DNA of 64,000 nucleotides from CAZSLC01 sp964607675 (GTDB lineage: Bacteria; Bacteroidota; Bacteroidia; Bacteroidales; UBA932): the NCBI GenBank assembly GCA_964607675.1, contig CAZSLC010000004.1, positions 38,646 through 102,645 of the forward strand, given 5' to 3'. Below, in pieces: positions 18,362-27,348 of this stretch; position 1 is the stretch's first letter, and the number at the start of each line of letters is the position of its first letter. The position numbers and the translations under genes are program-made. The notes under the pieces are model-generated. The model did not search any database, was not told the origin of the DNA, and was given only the letters and a program-made list of their open reading frames with translations.

Positions 18362-19375
18362 ATGGATAAAAATAAAAATATATCTAAACCATCTATCTCC
18401 GTAATAGGAAGTGGGAGCTGGGCCATTGCTTTGACAAGGGTGTTATCCAATAACCACTGTAATCCAAGGTGGTACATCAGAAATAATGACACTATAGAGT
18501 ATATATTGAAATATCACCACCACAATTCAAGATTGCACTCCGTCCATTTGAATCCTGAGAAGATCGTTATGACAAATGACATAAATGAAGCTATCAAAGC
18601 CTCAGATATATTGGTTTTTGCAATACCCTCAGCTTATTTCATGAGTGAAATGGAAAAGGTGAATCAATCATTTAAGGGAAAGTTTATTGTATCTGCAATT
18701 AAAGGGTTTGTCTCTGATGAAAACTTGACGATTGCAGAATATTTTCATCAATATCACAATATCCCATTTGATAAAATCGCTATCATAAGTGGTCCATGCC
18801 ATGCAGAGGAGGTCTCAATGGAGAGACTTTCATATCTTACTTTCTCCTCTAAGTATGAGGAGAGTGCAAGAAGTATTTCCTCTTATTTTGCAAACAATTA
18901 TATAAAAACGGTAGTTGGAACAGATATTTATGGAGTTGAATATTCTGCAGCATTGAAAAATATTTACGCTATTGCTACTGGTATGTGTCATGGAGTAGGA
19001 TATGGTGACAACTTTATGGCAGTGCTAATCTCGAATGCATTCAATGAATTGAAACAGTTTCTCAATGCATCACATCCAGATAATGATAGAAATTCAAGTC
19101 TATCTGCATATTTAGGGGATCTTTTGGTCACCTGCTATTCTCAATTTAGTCGTAATCGTACTTTTGGCTCGATGATAGGGAAAGGTTATACAGTTTCAAC
19201 AGCCACACTTGAGATGAATCAAATTGTAGAAGGTTACTACGCAGTGAAAGCAATCAGAAAGATAAATACCAAATATAATGTATATATGCCAATTGCCGAT
19301 GCAGTCTATTCCATATTATATGAAAATGGTATTGTAACAAATATTCTTAAAGAGTTGACAACCAAATTAAAATAA
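18362..19375 (+). CDS. gpsA: Glycerol-3-phosphate dehydrogenase [NAD(P)+]
   Basis: This enzyme makes sn-glycerol 3-phosphate for phospholipid synthesis from dihydroxyacetone phosphate. The protein is 337 residues. The Rossmann motif is VIGSGSWAIAL near residue 16. Further signatures are IVSAIKGF, ISGPCHAEEV (active-site region), YSAALKNIYAIATGMCHGVGYGDN with the catalytic Lys, and RNRTFGSMIGKGYT. It is the first gene of a tight group with pgi, addB and addA (gaps of 2-7 bp). Confidence 0.94.
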   Translation: MDKNKNISKPSISVIGSGSWAIALTRVLSNNHCNPRWYIRNNDTIEYILKYHHHNSRLHSVHLNPEKIVMTNDINEAIKASDILVFAIPSAYFMSEMEKVNQSFKGKFIVSAIKGFVSDENLTIAEYFHQYHNIPFDKIAIISGPCHAEEVSMERLSYLTFSSKYEESARSISSYFANNYIKTVVGTDIYGVEYSAALKNIYAIATGMCHGVGYGDNFMAVLISNAFNELKQFLNASHPDNDRNSSLSAYLGDLLVTCYSQFSRNRTFGSMIGKGYTVSTATLEMNQIVEGYYAVKAIRKINTKYNVYMPIADAVYSILYENGIVTNILKELTTKLK

Positions 19376-19382
19376 TATAGTG

Positions 19383-20684
19383 ATGAAGATTGATGTTAAA
19401 TACAAAAATAGCACCCTTTTAAAGGCTTTCGGAGCGTTTGATATTCTTCAAAGTAGAAAAGGGGCAGGAAATGATTTTTTAGGGTGGATGGATTTACCAT
19501 CTTCAATCACAGAGGATGAAATAAATGACTATCTGTCAATATATCATGAGTGGAAGAACAAAGGGATAGAATTAATAGTTGTGATAGGAATTGGGGGATC
19601 TTACCTTGGGGCAAAAGCAGCTATTGAGGCACTTTCTCATTCATTTAAATATGAACTCAACCATGATGCTCCTCAGGTCGTATTTGCTGGACACAATCTA
19701 TCTCAACAATATCACTATGAATTGATGGAACTGGTTACCAAAAGATCGGTTGCAGTTGTTGTTGTCTCTAAATCAGGAACAACAACAGAACCTGCCATTG
19801 CTTTTAGAATTCTCAAATCGCATGTTGAGAATGTGTATGGCAAGGAGGAGGCAAAGAGAAGAATTATTGCTATCACAGATGGGGCAAAAGGGGTCTTGAA
19901 AGGGATTGCAAATAGAGAAGGATATAGAACATTCACTATACCAGATAATGTTGGTGGGAGGTTTTCCGTTCTTACCCCTGTTGGACTTCTCCCCATAGCC
20001 CTCGCTGGCATAGATATAAAAAAAATGATCAAAGGTGCTGTTGATATGGAACACCTTTGCAATGAACGAATAGAGTCAAATCCTGCTATTGAGTATGCTG
20101 CAGCAAGAAATGAACAATATTGTAATGGTAAAAAAATAGAGATCCTGGCCAATTTTAACCCGAAACTTCAGTACCTTGGGGAGTGGTGGAAGCAGCTATA
20201 TGGAGAGTCGGAGGGAAAAGGTGGCAAAGGCATTTTCCCTGCCTCTGTTAATTTTACTACAGATCTTCATTCGATGGGGCAATACATTCAAGATGGTGAA
20301 AGACTTTTGTTTGAAACTGTAATATCGGTAGAAAAATGCAATTCTTCTCTTCAAATTGAACCTGAACCTGATAATGTTGATACCCTCAATTTCTTATCTG
20401 GGAGAGAATTTGAAGAGTGTAACAAAATGGCTCAATTGGGTACTAAACTTGCTCATGAGGATGGCGGAGTCCCAAATCTGAGGATTGAAATAGAACAATT
20501 AGATCCATACAATCTTGGTGCACTTTTCTATTTCTTTGAAAAAGCATGTGGTATATCTGCTTATATGATTGGAGTGAATCCTTTTGATCAACCAGGAGTT
20601 GAGGCTTACAAAAAAAATATGTTTGCACTACTTGGCAAACCTGGGTATGAGCAAGCAGCAGCAGAATTAAAAAAAAGGTTATAA
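19383..20684 (+). CDS. pgi: Glucose-6-phosphate isomerase
   Basis: The enzyme interconverts glucose 6-phosphate and fructose 6-phosphate in glycolysis. The ATG at 19383 is chosen over the adjacent GTG at 19380, giving 433 residues, the size of the shorter bacterial form. Motifs are VIGIGGSYLGAKA (phosphosugar SIS fold), VVVSKSGTTTEPA, DNVGGRFSVLTPVGLLP, LGEWWKQLYGESEGKGGKG and the late FDQPGVEAYK with the catalytic Lys. It lies 7 bp after gpsA and 6 bp before addB. Confidence 0.96.
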   Translation: MKIDVKYKNSTLLKAFGAFDILQSRKGAGNDFLGWMDLPSSITEDEINDYLSIYHEWKNKGIELIVVIGIGGSYLGAKAAIEALSHSFKYELNHDAPQVVFAGHNLSQQYHYELMELVTKRSVAVVVVSKSGTTTEPAIAFRILKSHVENVYGKEEAKRRIIAITDGAKGVLKGIANREGYRTFTIPDNVGGRFSVLTPVGLLPIALAGIDIKKMIKGAVDMEHLCNERIESNPAIEYAAARNEQYCNGKKIEILANFNPKLQYLGEWWKQLYGESEGKGGKGIFPASVNFTTDLHSMGQYIQDGERLLFETVISVEKCNSSLQIEPEPDNVDTLNFLSGREFEECNKMAQLGTKLAHEDGGVPNLRIEIEQLDPYNLGALFYFFEKACGISAYMIGVNPFDQPGVEAYKKNMFALLGKPGYEQAAAELKKRL

Positions 20685-20690
20685 TAACTA

Positions 20691-23501
20691 ATGGAGTTTT
20701 TAAGAGAATTAGCAGAGGTTTTTATCGAAAATGAACATAATAACCTAAAGGATATATGTTTTGTTTTTCCCAATAGACGTTCTTCTATTTTTTTTCAAAG
20801 GTATTTAGGAGAAGTATCTAAAAGTACCATTTTTTCACCAACTCTTATTACAATCAATGATCTCTTCTATAATTTGTCTGGATTGAGAAATTCGGATAAA
20901 ATATCGTTATTGACCCTTCTCTATAGTGTCTATTCACGATACAATACTGCAGCAAATGAATCATTTGATGATTTTATCTATTGGGGTGATATGATTCTCA
21001 ATGATTTCGATGACGTAGATAAATATCTCGTCGATGCAAATCATCTATTTACGAATATCAAAGATTTAAAAGATATAGATTCTGGATTCTCTTTTCTCTC
21101 AGAGGATCAAAGAGAGGCAATAAAAGAGTTTTGGGGCAATTTCTCTCCATTTTCCAAAGAAAAAAAGGAACAATCATTTCTCTCTTTATGGACAATATTA
21201 TATGATATCTATATTGATTTTAAAAATGAACTTAGGATCAAAGGAGAAGGATATGAAGGGATGATATATAGATCTGTAGCAGATCAGATAAATAAGACAA
21301 ACCAATTTCCAGTATTTCTTAACAAATACAAAAAAATAGTATTTGTTGCTCTTAATGCTTTAAACAAATGTGAAAAAGTATTGCTTAACGCCCTTCGTGA
21401 TTCTGGCAAAGGAGACTTTTATTGGGATTATTATGGAGATATTATAAAAGATCCATATAATAAATCTTCACTTTTTATGAGTGAAAATGTAGTTAATTAC
21501 CCATCAAAATATCAATTGACAAAGCAAGATAAATTTCAAAATCCTGAGATTGAGGTGATTGGTATTCCATCGAAAGTGGGACAGGCTAAATATGTACATA
21601 AAATATTACAAGATTTGCTCTCTTCTTCACATTTAACACAGCCCGAACTAATTAAAACGGCAGTAGTTCTTCCTGACGAAACACTATTGTTACCACTGCT
21701 CAATTCTATTCCAGACGATATCAAATTAATAAATGTGACAATGGGGTATTCACTAAGTAACACTAATATATCCTCATTTATGACCTTAATATCCTCACTT
21801 CAAAACAAGGTTAGACTCTATCATTCAAAGATTTCTTTTTACTATTCTACAGTTTTAGACATACTTGACCACCCATATATAAAGGAGATTGATCAAACGT
21901 TACTAAATACAATAAGGGATAAAATAATAAAGAACAATATGGCATTCATCTCACCTCATGAGTTACGAGGAGCCCCTATTTTGGATGCCGTGTTTATACC
22001 TGTCTCTCATATGGTAATAGATAGAGATAAAGTAGTGGGGTCGATTGCAGATTATCAATTAAATATTTTATTGGAATTACAAAAATTAGTAAACGACCTT
22101 GATAAAGAGTTTATTTTTGCATATTTTAAAAGTATTAATCGGTTAAAAGATATAGATTTACCTATAAAACCTGATACTTATTTTAAACTACTACACCAAA
22201 TTACTTCTGGTATTTCCATTCCATTTTCAGGGGAACCATTGTCTGGTTTGCAAATCATGGGCCCTTTGGAAACTCGCTCGCTTGACTTTGAAAATATGAT
22301 AATACTCTCCATTAATGATGGAGTATTTCCCTCCAGTAGTGTGAGCTCCTCATTTATCCCATACAATTTGAGGAGAGGGTGGGGGCTCCCAAATTATGAG
22401 TTTCAAGATTCTATATCGGCATATCATTTTTATAGAAGTATTTATAGGGTTAATAAATTATTTTTAATATACGACACAAGAGTAGAGGGGGTGAAATCGG
22501 GAGAAGTTAGCCGTTTCGTAAAGCAACTGAAATATCATCACGAGCTCCCTGTTAAAGAGAAAATTATAAGTGTTAACATTGATAACAGACAACGAAAACA
22601 GACACTTATCGAAAAGAATAAAAATATGCTTGAGGCTCTATACCAATTAGAGTTCTCCCCATCTTCATTTCGTTCATATCTTGATTGCCCTTTGAAGTTT
22701 TATTATGAAAAAATAGAAAAATTAAAGAGGCCTCAAGAGTTAATTTTTGAGATGGAAGCCAATTCCTTCGGAACTCTATTTCATAAAGTTATGAGTGATA
22801 TATATTCCCCTTTCATCAATACAAATATTCATAAAAAAGAGATAGAGGAGACAATCAGAGATAAAGGAGCTATATTAAAATATATACACAATGCATTTAA
22901 TATTTGTTTTGGAATAGATGATATTTTTGGACGAAACAAAATTATTGAAGTGTTGGTTGAGAGGTATGTCAAAAGGGTGCTTCAACACGATATGGAGTTA
23001 GTGCCATTCAGTTATCTTTTGTCAGAAAAAAATGTTGTATCCACTATCTATATTGATTCACTTGCAAAAGATATCAAGCTCAAAGGGATTATTGACAGGG
23101 TGGATAAGGTAGATGGTTCTTATCGAATTATTGATTATAAAACAGGCTCCTTCAATATCAATTATAATGAAATAAATGATTTGTTCGATCCAGAGAGTGA
23201 TGCCCCCCCTAATGCTGCCTTTCAACTTATCTTTTATCTCTATTTACTCTCTAAGGATAGAATAATGTTTGGTAATAACTCTTTGAATCAAGATAATACA
23301 ATACTATCAATATATTCGTTGAAAGATATTTTTAAAGACGTTACTCCTCAATTTATGCTAAAAGGGGAAGAGTTGTCATTGTTTGAAAACAATTTGAAAA
23401 AATTATTAGAAGAGATATTTGATTTAACACAGCCCTTTAAAGGGTGTAACAATGAAGATACTTGTTCATATTGTGATTTTAAATTATTGTGTAAGAGATA
23501 A
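20691..23501 (+). CDS. addB: AddB-like exonuclease subunit (PD-(D/E)XK nuclease)
   Basis: A 936-residue subunit of the AddAB helicase-nuclease that processes double-strand breaks for recombination. The N-terminal half is helicase-like (FVFPNRRSSIFFQ) but shows no Walker A motif. The C-terminal nuclease has SPSSFRSYLDCPLKF, GTLFHKVM, and the catalytic pair in GIIDRVDKVDG and IIDYKTG. Cys666 plus Cys925, Cys928 and Cys934 (CxxCx5C) are arranged like the 4Fe-4S ligands of Bacillus AddB. addA starts 2 bp downstream. Sequence similarity to Firmicutes AddB is weak outside these motifs, so the symbol reflects architecture and context. Confidence 0.87.
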   Translation: MEFLRELAEVFIENEHNNLKDICFVFPNRRSSIFFQRYLGEVSKSTIFSPTLITINDLFYNLSGLRNSDKISLLTLLYSVYSRYNTAANESFDDFIYWGDMILNDFDDVDKYLVDANHLFTNIKDLKDIDSGFSFLSEDQREAIKEFWGNFSPFSKEKKEQSFLSLWTILYDIYIDFKNELRIKGEGYEGMIYRSVADQINKTNQFPVFLNKYKKIVFVALNALNKCEKVLLNALRDSGKGDFYWDYYGDIIKDPYNKSSLFMSENVVNYPSKYQLTKQDKFQNPEIEVIGIPSKVGQAKYVHKILQDLLSSSHLTQPELIKTAVVLPDETLLLPLLNSIPDDIKLINVTMGYSLSNTNISSFMTLISSLQNKVRLYHSKISFYYSTVLDILDHPYIKEIDQTLLNTIRDKIIKNNMAFISPHELRGAPILDAVFIPVSHMVIDRDKVVGSIADYQLNILLELQKLVNDLDKEFIFAYFKSINRLKDIDLPIKPDTYFKLLHQITSGISIPFSGEPLSGLQIMGPLETRSLDFENMIILSINDGVFPSSSVSSSFIPYNLRRGWGLPNYEFQDSISAYHFYRSIYRVNKLFLIYDTRVEGVKSGEVSRFVKQLKYHHELPVKEKIISVNIDNRQRKQTLIEKNKNMLEALYQLEFSPSSFRSYLDCPLKFYYEKIEKLKRPQELIFEMEANSFGTLFHKVMSDIYSPFINTNIHKKEIEETIRDKGAILKYIHNAFNICFGIDDIFGRNKIIEVLVERYVKRVLQHDMELVPFSYLLSEKNVVSTIYIDSLAKDIKLKGIIDRVDKVDGSYRIIDYKTGSFNINYNEINDLFDPESDAPPNAAFQLIFYLYLLSKDRIMFGNNSLNQDNTILSIYSLKDIFKDVTPQFMLKGEELSLFENNLKKLLEEIFDLTQPFKGCNNEDTCSYCDFKLLCKR

Positions 23502-23503
23502 TT

Positions 23504-26500
23504 ATGTTAAATATTTATAGTGCGTCTGCAGGATCAGGCAAAACTCATAAACTCACTGGTGAATACTTGAAATTGCTTTTTCAGGTCTCCACCAATGATA
23601 TCAGACCCTATAAACACATTTTGGCAGTTACTTTCACAAATAAAGCAACGGCTGAAATGAAGCAGAGGATTCTTCAAGAGCTTTATTTACTTTCGATAGA
23701 TTGTGCCCAATCTGATTTTTATGAGATGATAAGATCACTCAAATGTGTTAAAGATGTGGAAGAGAGTGATACAAGGGTGAAAATAGCTGCAGAGGCGAAG
23801 AGGTTACTACACGAGATTCTCAATGATTACTCACTTTTCAATATATCGACGATTGACAAGTTTTTTCAACAAATACTCCGTTCTTTTGCTCGAGAAGTTG
23901 GACAGTATTCATCATACAATGTCGAACTTGATAGAGATTCCGTAATGGTTGAGGCAATAGATTTATTGATGGATTCTCTTGAGGAAAACGATGATCTCTT
24001 AAGATGGATGATAGATCTTTCAATTGAAGCGATAGAAAATGGTGAAAATTGGAATGTGCGCAATAAAATCCAATTGCTGGGCAATGAATTGTTTTCTGAG
24101 AAATTTAGAATGAGGGGGAAGAACCTAAAAGACTCAATGAAGGATAAAGGCTATATTCTCTCTTATAGATCAGACTTACACAATATAGTTAAGAATTTTG
24201 AGTCAAAATTGATAAGTTATTGCTCTGCGGCAGATAAAATTTTAAAAGATAACTCACTGGAATATAGCGATTTTAAAGGTGGCTCTCGATCTCCGTTTAA
24301 TTATTTTAATAATATCATCCATGGAGCGATAGCCCCCCCGCCTGATAGGCTACTCTCATCTGTAGAAGATGAAACAGAAAGGTATTCCAAATCTGCATCC
24401 ATATCAATTATTGCGTCGATTAATGATGCATTTGATGGAGGACTTACTCAAGTTATTGCCAATCTTGACACGTTGTTTAATGATTATTCCAATTATCTTA
24501 CAGCCAAATCAATTCTTTCCAATTTATATTCTTTAGGGATTATTTGGGATATATATGGTTATATAGTAGATTATTGCAAAAGAAAAAATATAGTATTACT
24601 CTCTGAAACTACAAGCTTCTTAAATAGAATAATTGATAGAGATGACACCCCTTTTATATATGAGAAAATAGGGACAAGAATCAATCATTATATGTTAGAT
24701 GAGTTTCAAGACACATCAATTATGCAGTGGAACAATTTTCAGCCACTTATAAAAGAGAGTCTATCGTGGGGGAGAGATAATTTAATAGTGGGAGATGTTA
24801 AGCAGAGCATCTACCGGTGGAGAGGTTCCGATTGGAATTTGCTCAATTCGATGGTCTATGATGAATTTGATAAGGGATTAATAAACAATTTCCATTTAAC
24901 AACCAATTGGAGAAGTTCGAAAAATATAGTTGAATTCAATAATCAGTTGTTTCCACAACTGAGCGAATTGTTGCAGAATAAGTATAATAGTGATTTTGGA
25001 ATTGAAGATGATACAATAGTTAATATATATAAAGATGTCAGTCAATCAATTCCTAACAGTAAACCTGTAGCCCAAGGTCATGTCAATGTTACATTTTTTG
25101 ATAATGATCAGCAGGGGTGGGTCGATAAAGCTAAAGAAAAATTACTATCTACTTTAAATACACTGAGGGAAAATGGTTATAAAAATAGAGAGATTGCCCT
25201 CCTTGTGAGAAAAAACAGCGAAGGCATGGAACTCGCTGATTTTCTTATTAATAACAATGTGAAAATAATTTCAGACGAATCTTTACTGATATCATCCTCA
25301 AAAAGTGTTGGGAAAATAGTTTCAACACTTAAATGTATTGTAAATCCAGATGATTCTCTTGTGAGGTTCTTCTTTAATAATGGAATAGTTTTACCTAAGG
25401 AGACATCTTTATACTCAATATGCGAAGAATCTGTGAGACTACTCGATGAGGAGGAGAAAAAGGATACCGCTTTTATACAAGCATTCCTCGATTGTGTATC
25501 AGACTATGTTTCACTAAACGGCTCAGATATACGTGGTTTTTTGAGTTGGTGGGATAATGTAGGGGTGACTCGTTCAATATCTGCACCAGAAGGGGATGAT
25601 GCAATACGTATCATCACAATTCATAAATCAAAAGGACTTGGCTTTGAAGTGGTGATAATGCCATTTTTTAGAGAGGAATTTTATAGGGAAAGGGGCGATA
25701 TATTGTGGTGTGTCCCTAGTGGTGAGCCATTTAATAAGATGGGATTGATCCCTATTAGGTCAAGTTCAACACTATTAAACACAACGTTTGCAGAAGATTA
25801 TAAAAAGGAGAAATTGTACTCATATGTTGATGCTATTAATATTTGTTATGTCTCATTTACAAGGGCCAAAAAAGAATTGATAATCTTCTCTCCAATGCCA
25901 AAATTGAGAAAAGATAAAGGATATACTATTTCAAAAATAAGTGACTTGTTGTACCATTCATTGAGAGACAACCTCGATGAATTCAATAGTTACAACATAG
26001 GAGAATGGAGTGTTGCATACCATCCAAATGATACCATCTCTACCTCTAACCAATCCGATTTTTCTTTTGTTTCAATTCCCATTGGGGATAGACTTAAGCT
26101 CGCATTGTCGGGAAAAGAGTTCTTTATTGAAGAAAACATAAGAGGCAGAGGGGTGATCTATCATGACATTCTTTCCAAGATTTCTATAGAAGAGGATTTG
26201 GAAAACGCAATTAAATCGTGTGTGTCAGAGGGCAAATTGTCAAATGTAGATTACTTGTCGATTTATAATATGCTTACTGAACAATTAAAATTAGTGCGAA
26301 ATAGACATTGGTTTGATGGGAGCTATCGTCACCTCAATGAATTTACAATTATTGATAAAGATGGTTCGTTGCACCGTCCAGATAGGGTGATGATAAGTGA
26401 CAATAACGTTGTCATAGTGGATTATAAATTTGGGAAACTTAAAGAGAAAAAATATAACGATCAGATAGGACGTTATATTCATCTAATCAGGGAGATGGGC

Positions 26501-26566
26501 TATCAAAGTGTAACAGGGTATCTATGGTTCTTTGACGATTCTACTATTGAACAGGTGTGTGTCTAA
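23504..26566 (+). CDS. addA: AddA-like UvrD/PcrA-family helicase-nuclease
   Basis: The motor subunit of AddAB (1020 residues), a superfamily 1A helicase with a C-terminal nuclease. Walker A is ASAGSGKT at residues 7-14, motif Ia is AVTFTNKATAEMKQR, Walker B is YMLDEFQDTS, and motif III is VGDVKQSIYRWRGSD. Motif V/VI signatures ITIHKSKGLGFEVV and YVSFTRAKKEL are present. The nuclease part has HRPDRVMI and VIVDYKFG near the C-terminus. It starts 2 bp after addB, as expected for a two-subunit complex. Confidence 0.93.
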   Translation: MLNIYSASAGSGKTHKLTGEYLKLLFQVSTNDIRPYKHILAVTFTNKATAEMKQRILQELYLLSIDCAQSDFYEMIRSLKCVKDVEESDTRVKIAAEAKRLLHEILNDYSLFNISTIDKFFQQILRSFAREVGQYSSYNVELDRDSVMVEAIDLLMDSLEENDDLLRWMIDLSIEAIENGENWNVRNKIQLLGNELFSEKFRMRGKNLKDSMKDKGYILSYRSDLHNIVKNFESKLISYCSAADKILKDNSLEYSDFKGGSRSPFNYFNNIIHGAIAPPPDRLLSSVEDETERYSKSASISIIASINDAFDGGLTQVIANLDTLFNDYSNYLTAKSILSNLYSLGIIWDIYGYIVDYCKRKNIVLLSETTSFLNRIIDRDDTPFIYEKIGTRINHYMLDEFQDTSIMQWNNFQPLIKESLSWGRDNLIVGDVKQSIYRWRGSDWNLLNSMVYDEFDKGLINNFHLTTNWRSSKNIVEFNNQLFPQLSELLQNKYNSDFGIEDDTIVNIYKDVSQSIPNSKPVAQGHVNVTFFDNDQQGWVDKAKEKLLSTLNTLRENGYKNREIALLVRKNSEGMELADFLINNNVKIISDESLLISSSKSVGKIVSTLKCIVNPDDSLVRFFFNNGIVLPKETSLYSICEESVRLLDEEEKKDTAFIQAFLDCVSDYVSLNGSDIRGFLSWWDNVGVTRSISAPEGDDAIRIITIHKSKGLGFEVVIMPFFREEFYRERGDILWCVPSGEPFNKMGLIPIRSSSTLLNTTFAEDYKKEKLYSYVDAINICYVSFTRAKKELIIFSPMPKLRKDKGYTISKISDLLYHSLRDNLDEFNSYNIGEWSVAYHPNDTISTSNQSDFSFVSIPIGDRLKLALSGKEFFIEENIRGRGVIYHDILSKISIEEDLENAIKSCVSEGKLSNVDYLSIYNMLTEQLKLVRNRHWFDGSYRHLNEFTIIDKDGSLHRPDRVMISDNNVVIVDYKFGKLKEKKYNDQIGRYIHLIREMGYQSVTGYLWFFDDSTIEQVCV

Positions 26567-26615
26567 CATATAGCTTGAGATGTATTAAAAAAGTATTTCG
26601 TTTTCATATTTTTAT

Positions 26616-26624
26616 TACATTTGC
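26616..26624 (+). promoter_or_regulatory. Putative -7 element for the barrel/lipoprotein pair
   Basis: TACATTTGC is an exact TAnnTTTG match in the 77 bp gap after addA, 19 bp before the ATG at 26644. It suggests the next two genes have their own promoter. Confidence 0.5.
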
Positions 26625-26643
26625 TCCAATTAATGATTTAAAT

Positions 26644-27342
26644 ATGAAAAAAATCTTTTTATTATTTCTTTTATTTGCCATTATTTCTCTACCTGTATCT
26701 GCACAAATTTTTGGAAACAAATTTCCCGTTGAGAAATTTAATATGGCTTTAAAAGTTGGAGTCTCAACCAATGGTGTTGGTGGAGATTTGGTCTTTCAGT
26801 TTATGGACCAGTTTGCTTTAAGGGTTGGTGGAGAGTATTTATCGATTCCATACAAACTTAACACCACTCAATCAGGGATAACCCTAACAGCAAATTCGCG
26901 CTCTACTGGTGGAGGAGTCAATGCTTTTATTGATATTTATTTCTTAAGATGGTTATACTTGTCAGCTGGTGCTGGCGTTTCTTTTTTTGGAACAAATGTA
27001 AATATAGTTCCTAATGAAGTAAAGTATGGTGATATTATATTACCACCATCAATGGTTGGAAATTTGACATTAGATGTCAAACCAGGTGCTGCTGTTACCC
27101 CATATCTTGGAATAGGTTTTGGTCGTACTATCCCTGCAAAAAATAAAAAACCAGTTAGTTTCTCGGCTGAAATAGGTTGTTTTTACATAGGATCACCAAA
27201 AGCTACAGTTGTAGCTACGGGTATGCTTGAACCAAATGGCTCAGAAGAGCAAATTGCAAATTATAATCAAATATTATCACGCTATAAGTTCTTACCGAGT
27301 ATTAAATTAGGTCTCTCAATTATGTTATTTAGAGCAAAATAG
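26644..27342 (+). CDS. Outer-membrane beta-barrel family protein
   Basis: A 232-residue exported protein. The ATG at 26644 begins a clear signal peptide (MKKIFLLFLLFAI, cleavage after VSA-Q), so the upstream in-frame extension into addA is rejected. The mature part is a series of alternating hydrophobic strands with glycine turns (ALRVGGEYL, WLYLSAGAGVSFF, VTPYLGIGFG) and ends in a strand LGLSIMLF, as in small 8-10-strand outer-membrane barrels. No specific family is recognised. A lipoprotein follows 6 bp downstream and the two are probably expressed together. Confidence 0.72.
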   Translation: MKKIFLLFLLFAIISLPVSAQIFGNKFPVEKFNMALKVGVSTNGVGGDLVFQFMDQFALRVGGEYLSIPYKLNTTQSGITLTANSRSTGGGVNAFIDIYFLRWLYLSAGAGVSFFGTNVNIVPNEVKYGDIILPPSMVGNLTLDVKPGAAVTPYLGIGFGRTIPAKNKKPVSFSAEIGCFYIGSPKATVVATGMLEPNGSEEQIANYNQILSRYKFLPSIKLGLSIMLFRAK

Positions 27343-27348
27343 TTAATC

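Noticed and set aside
20691..26566. Helicase plus nuclease pair as an antiphage defence system
   Set aside because: Motifs and order fit the housekeeping AddAB recombination complex, and no other defence gene is nearby.
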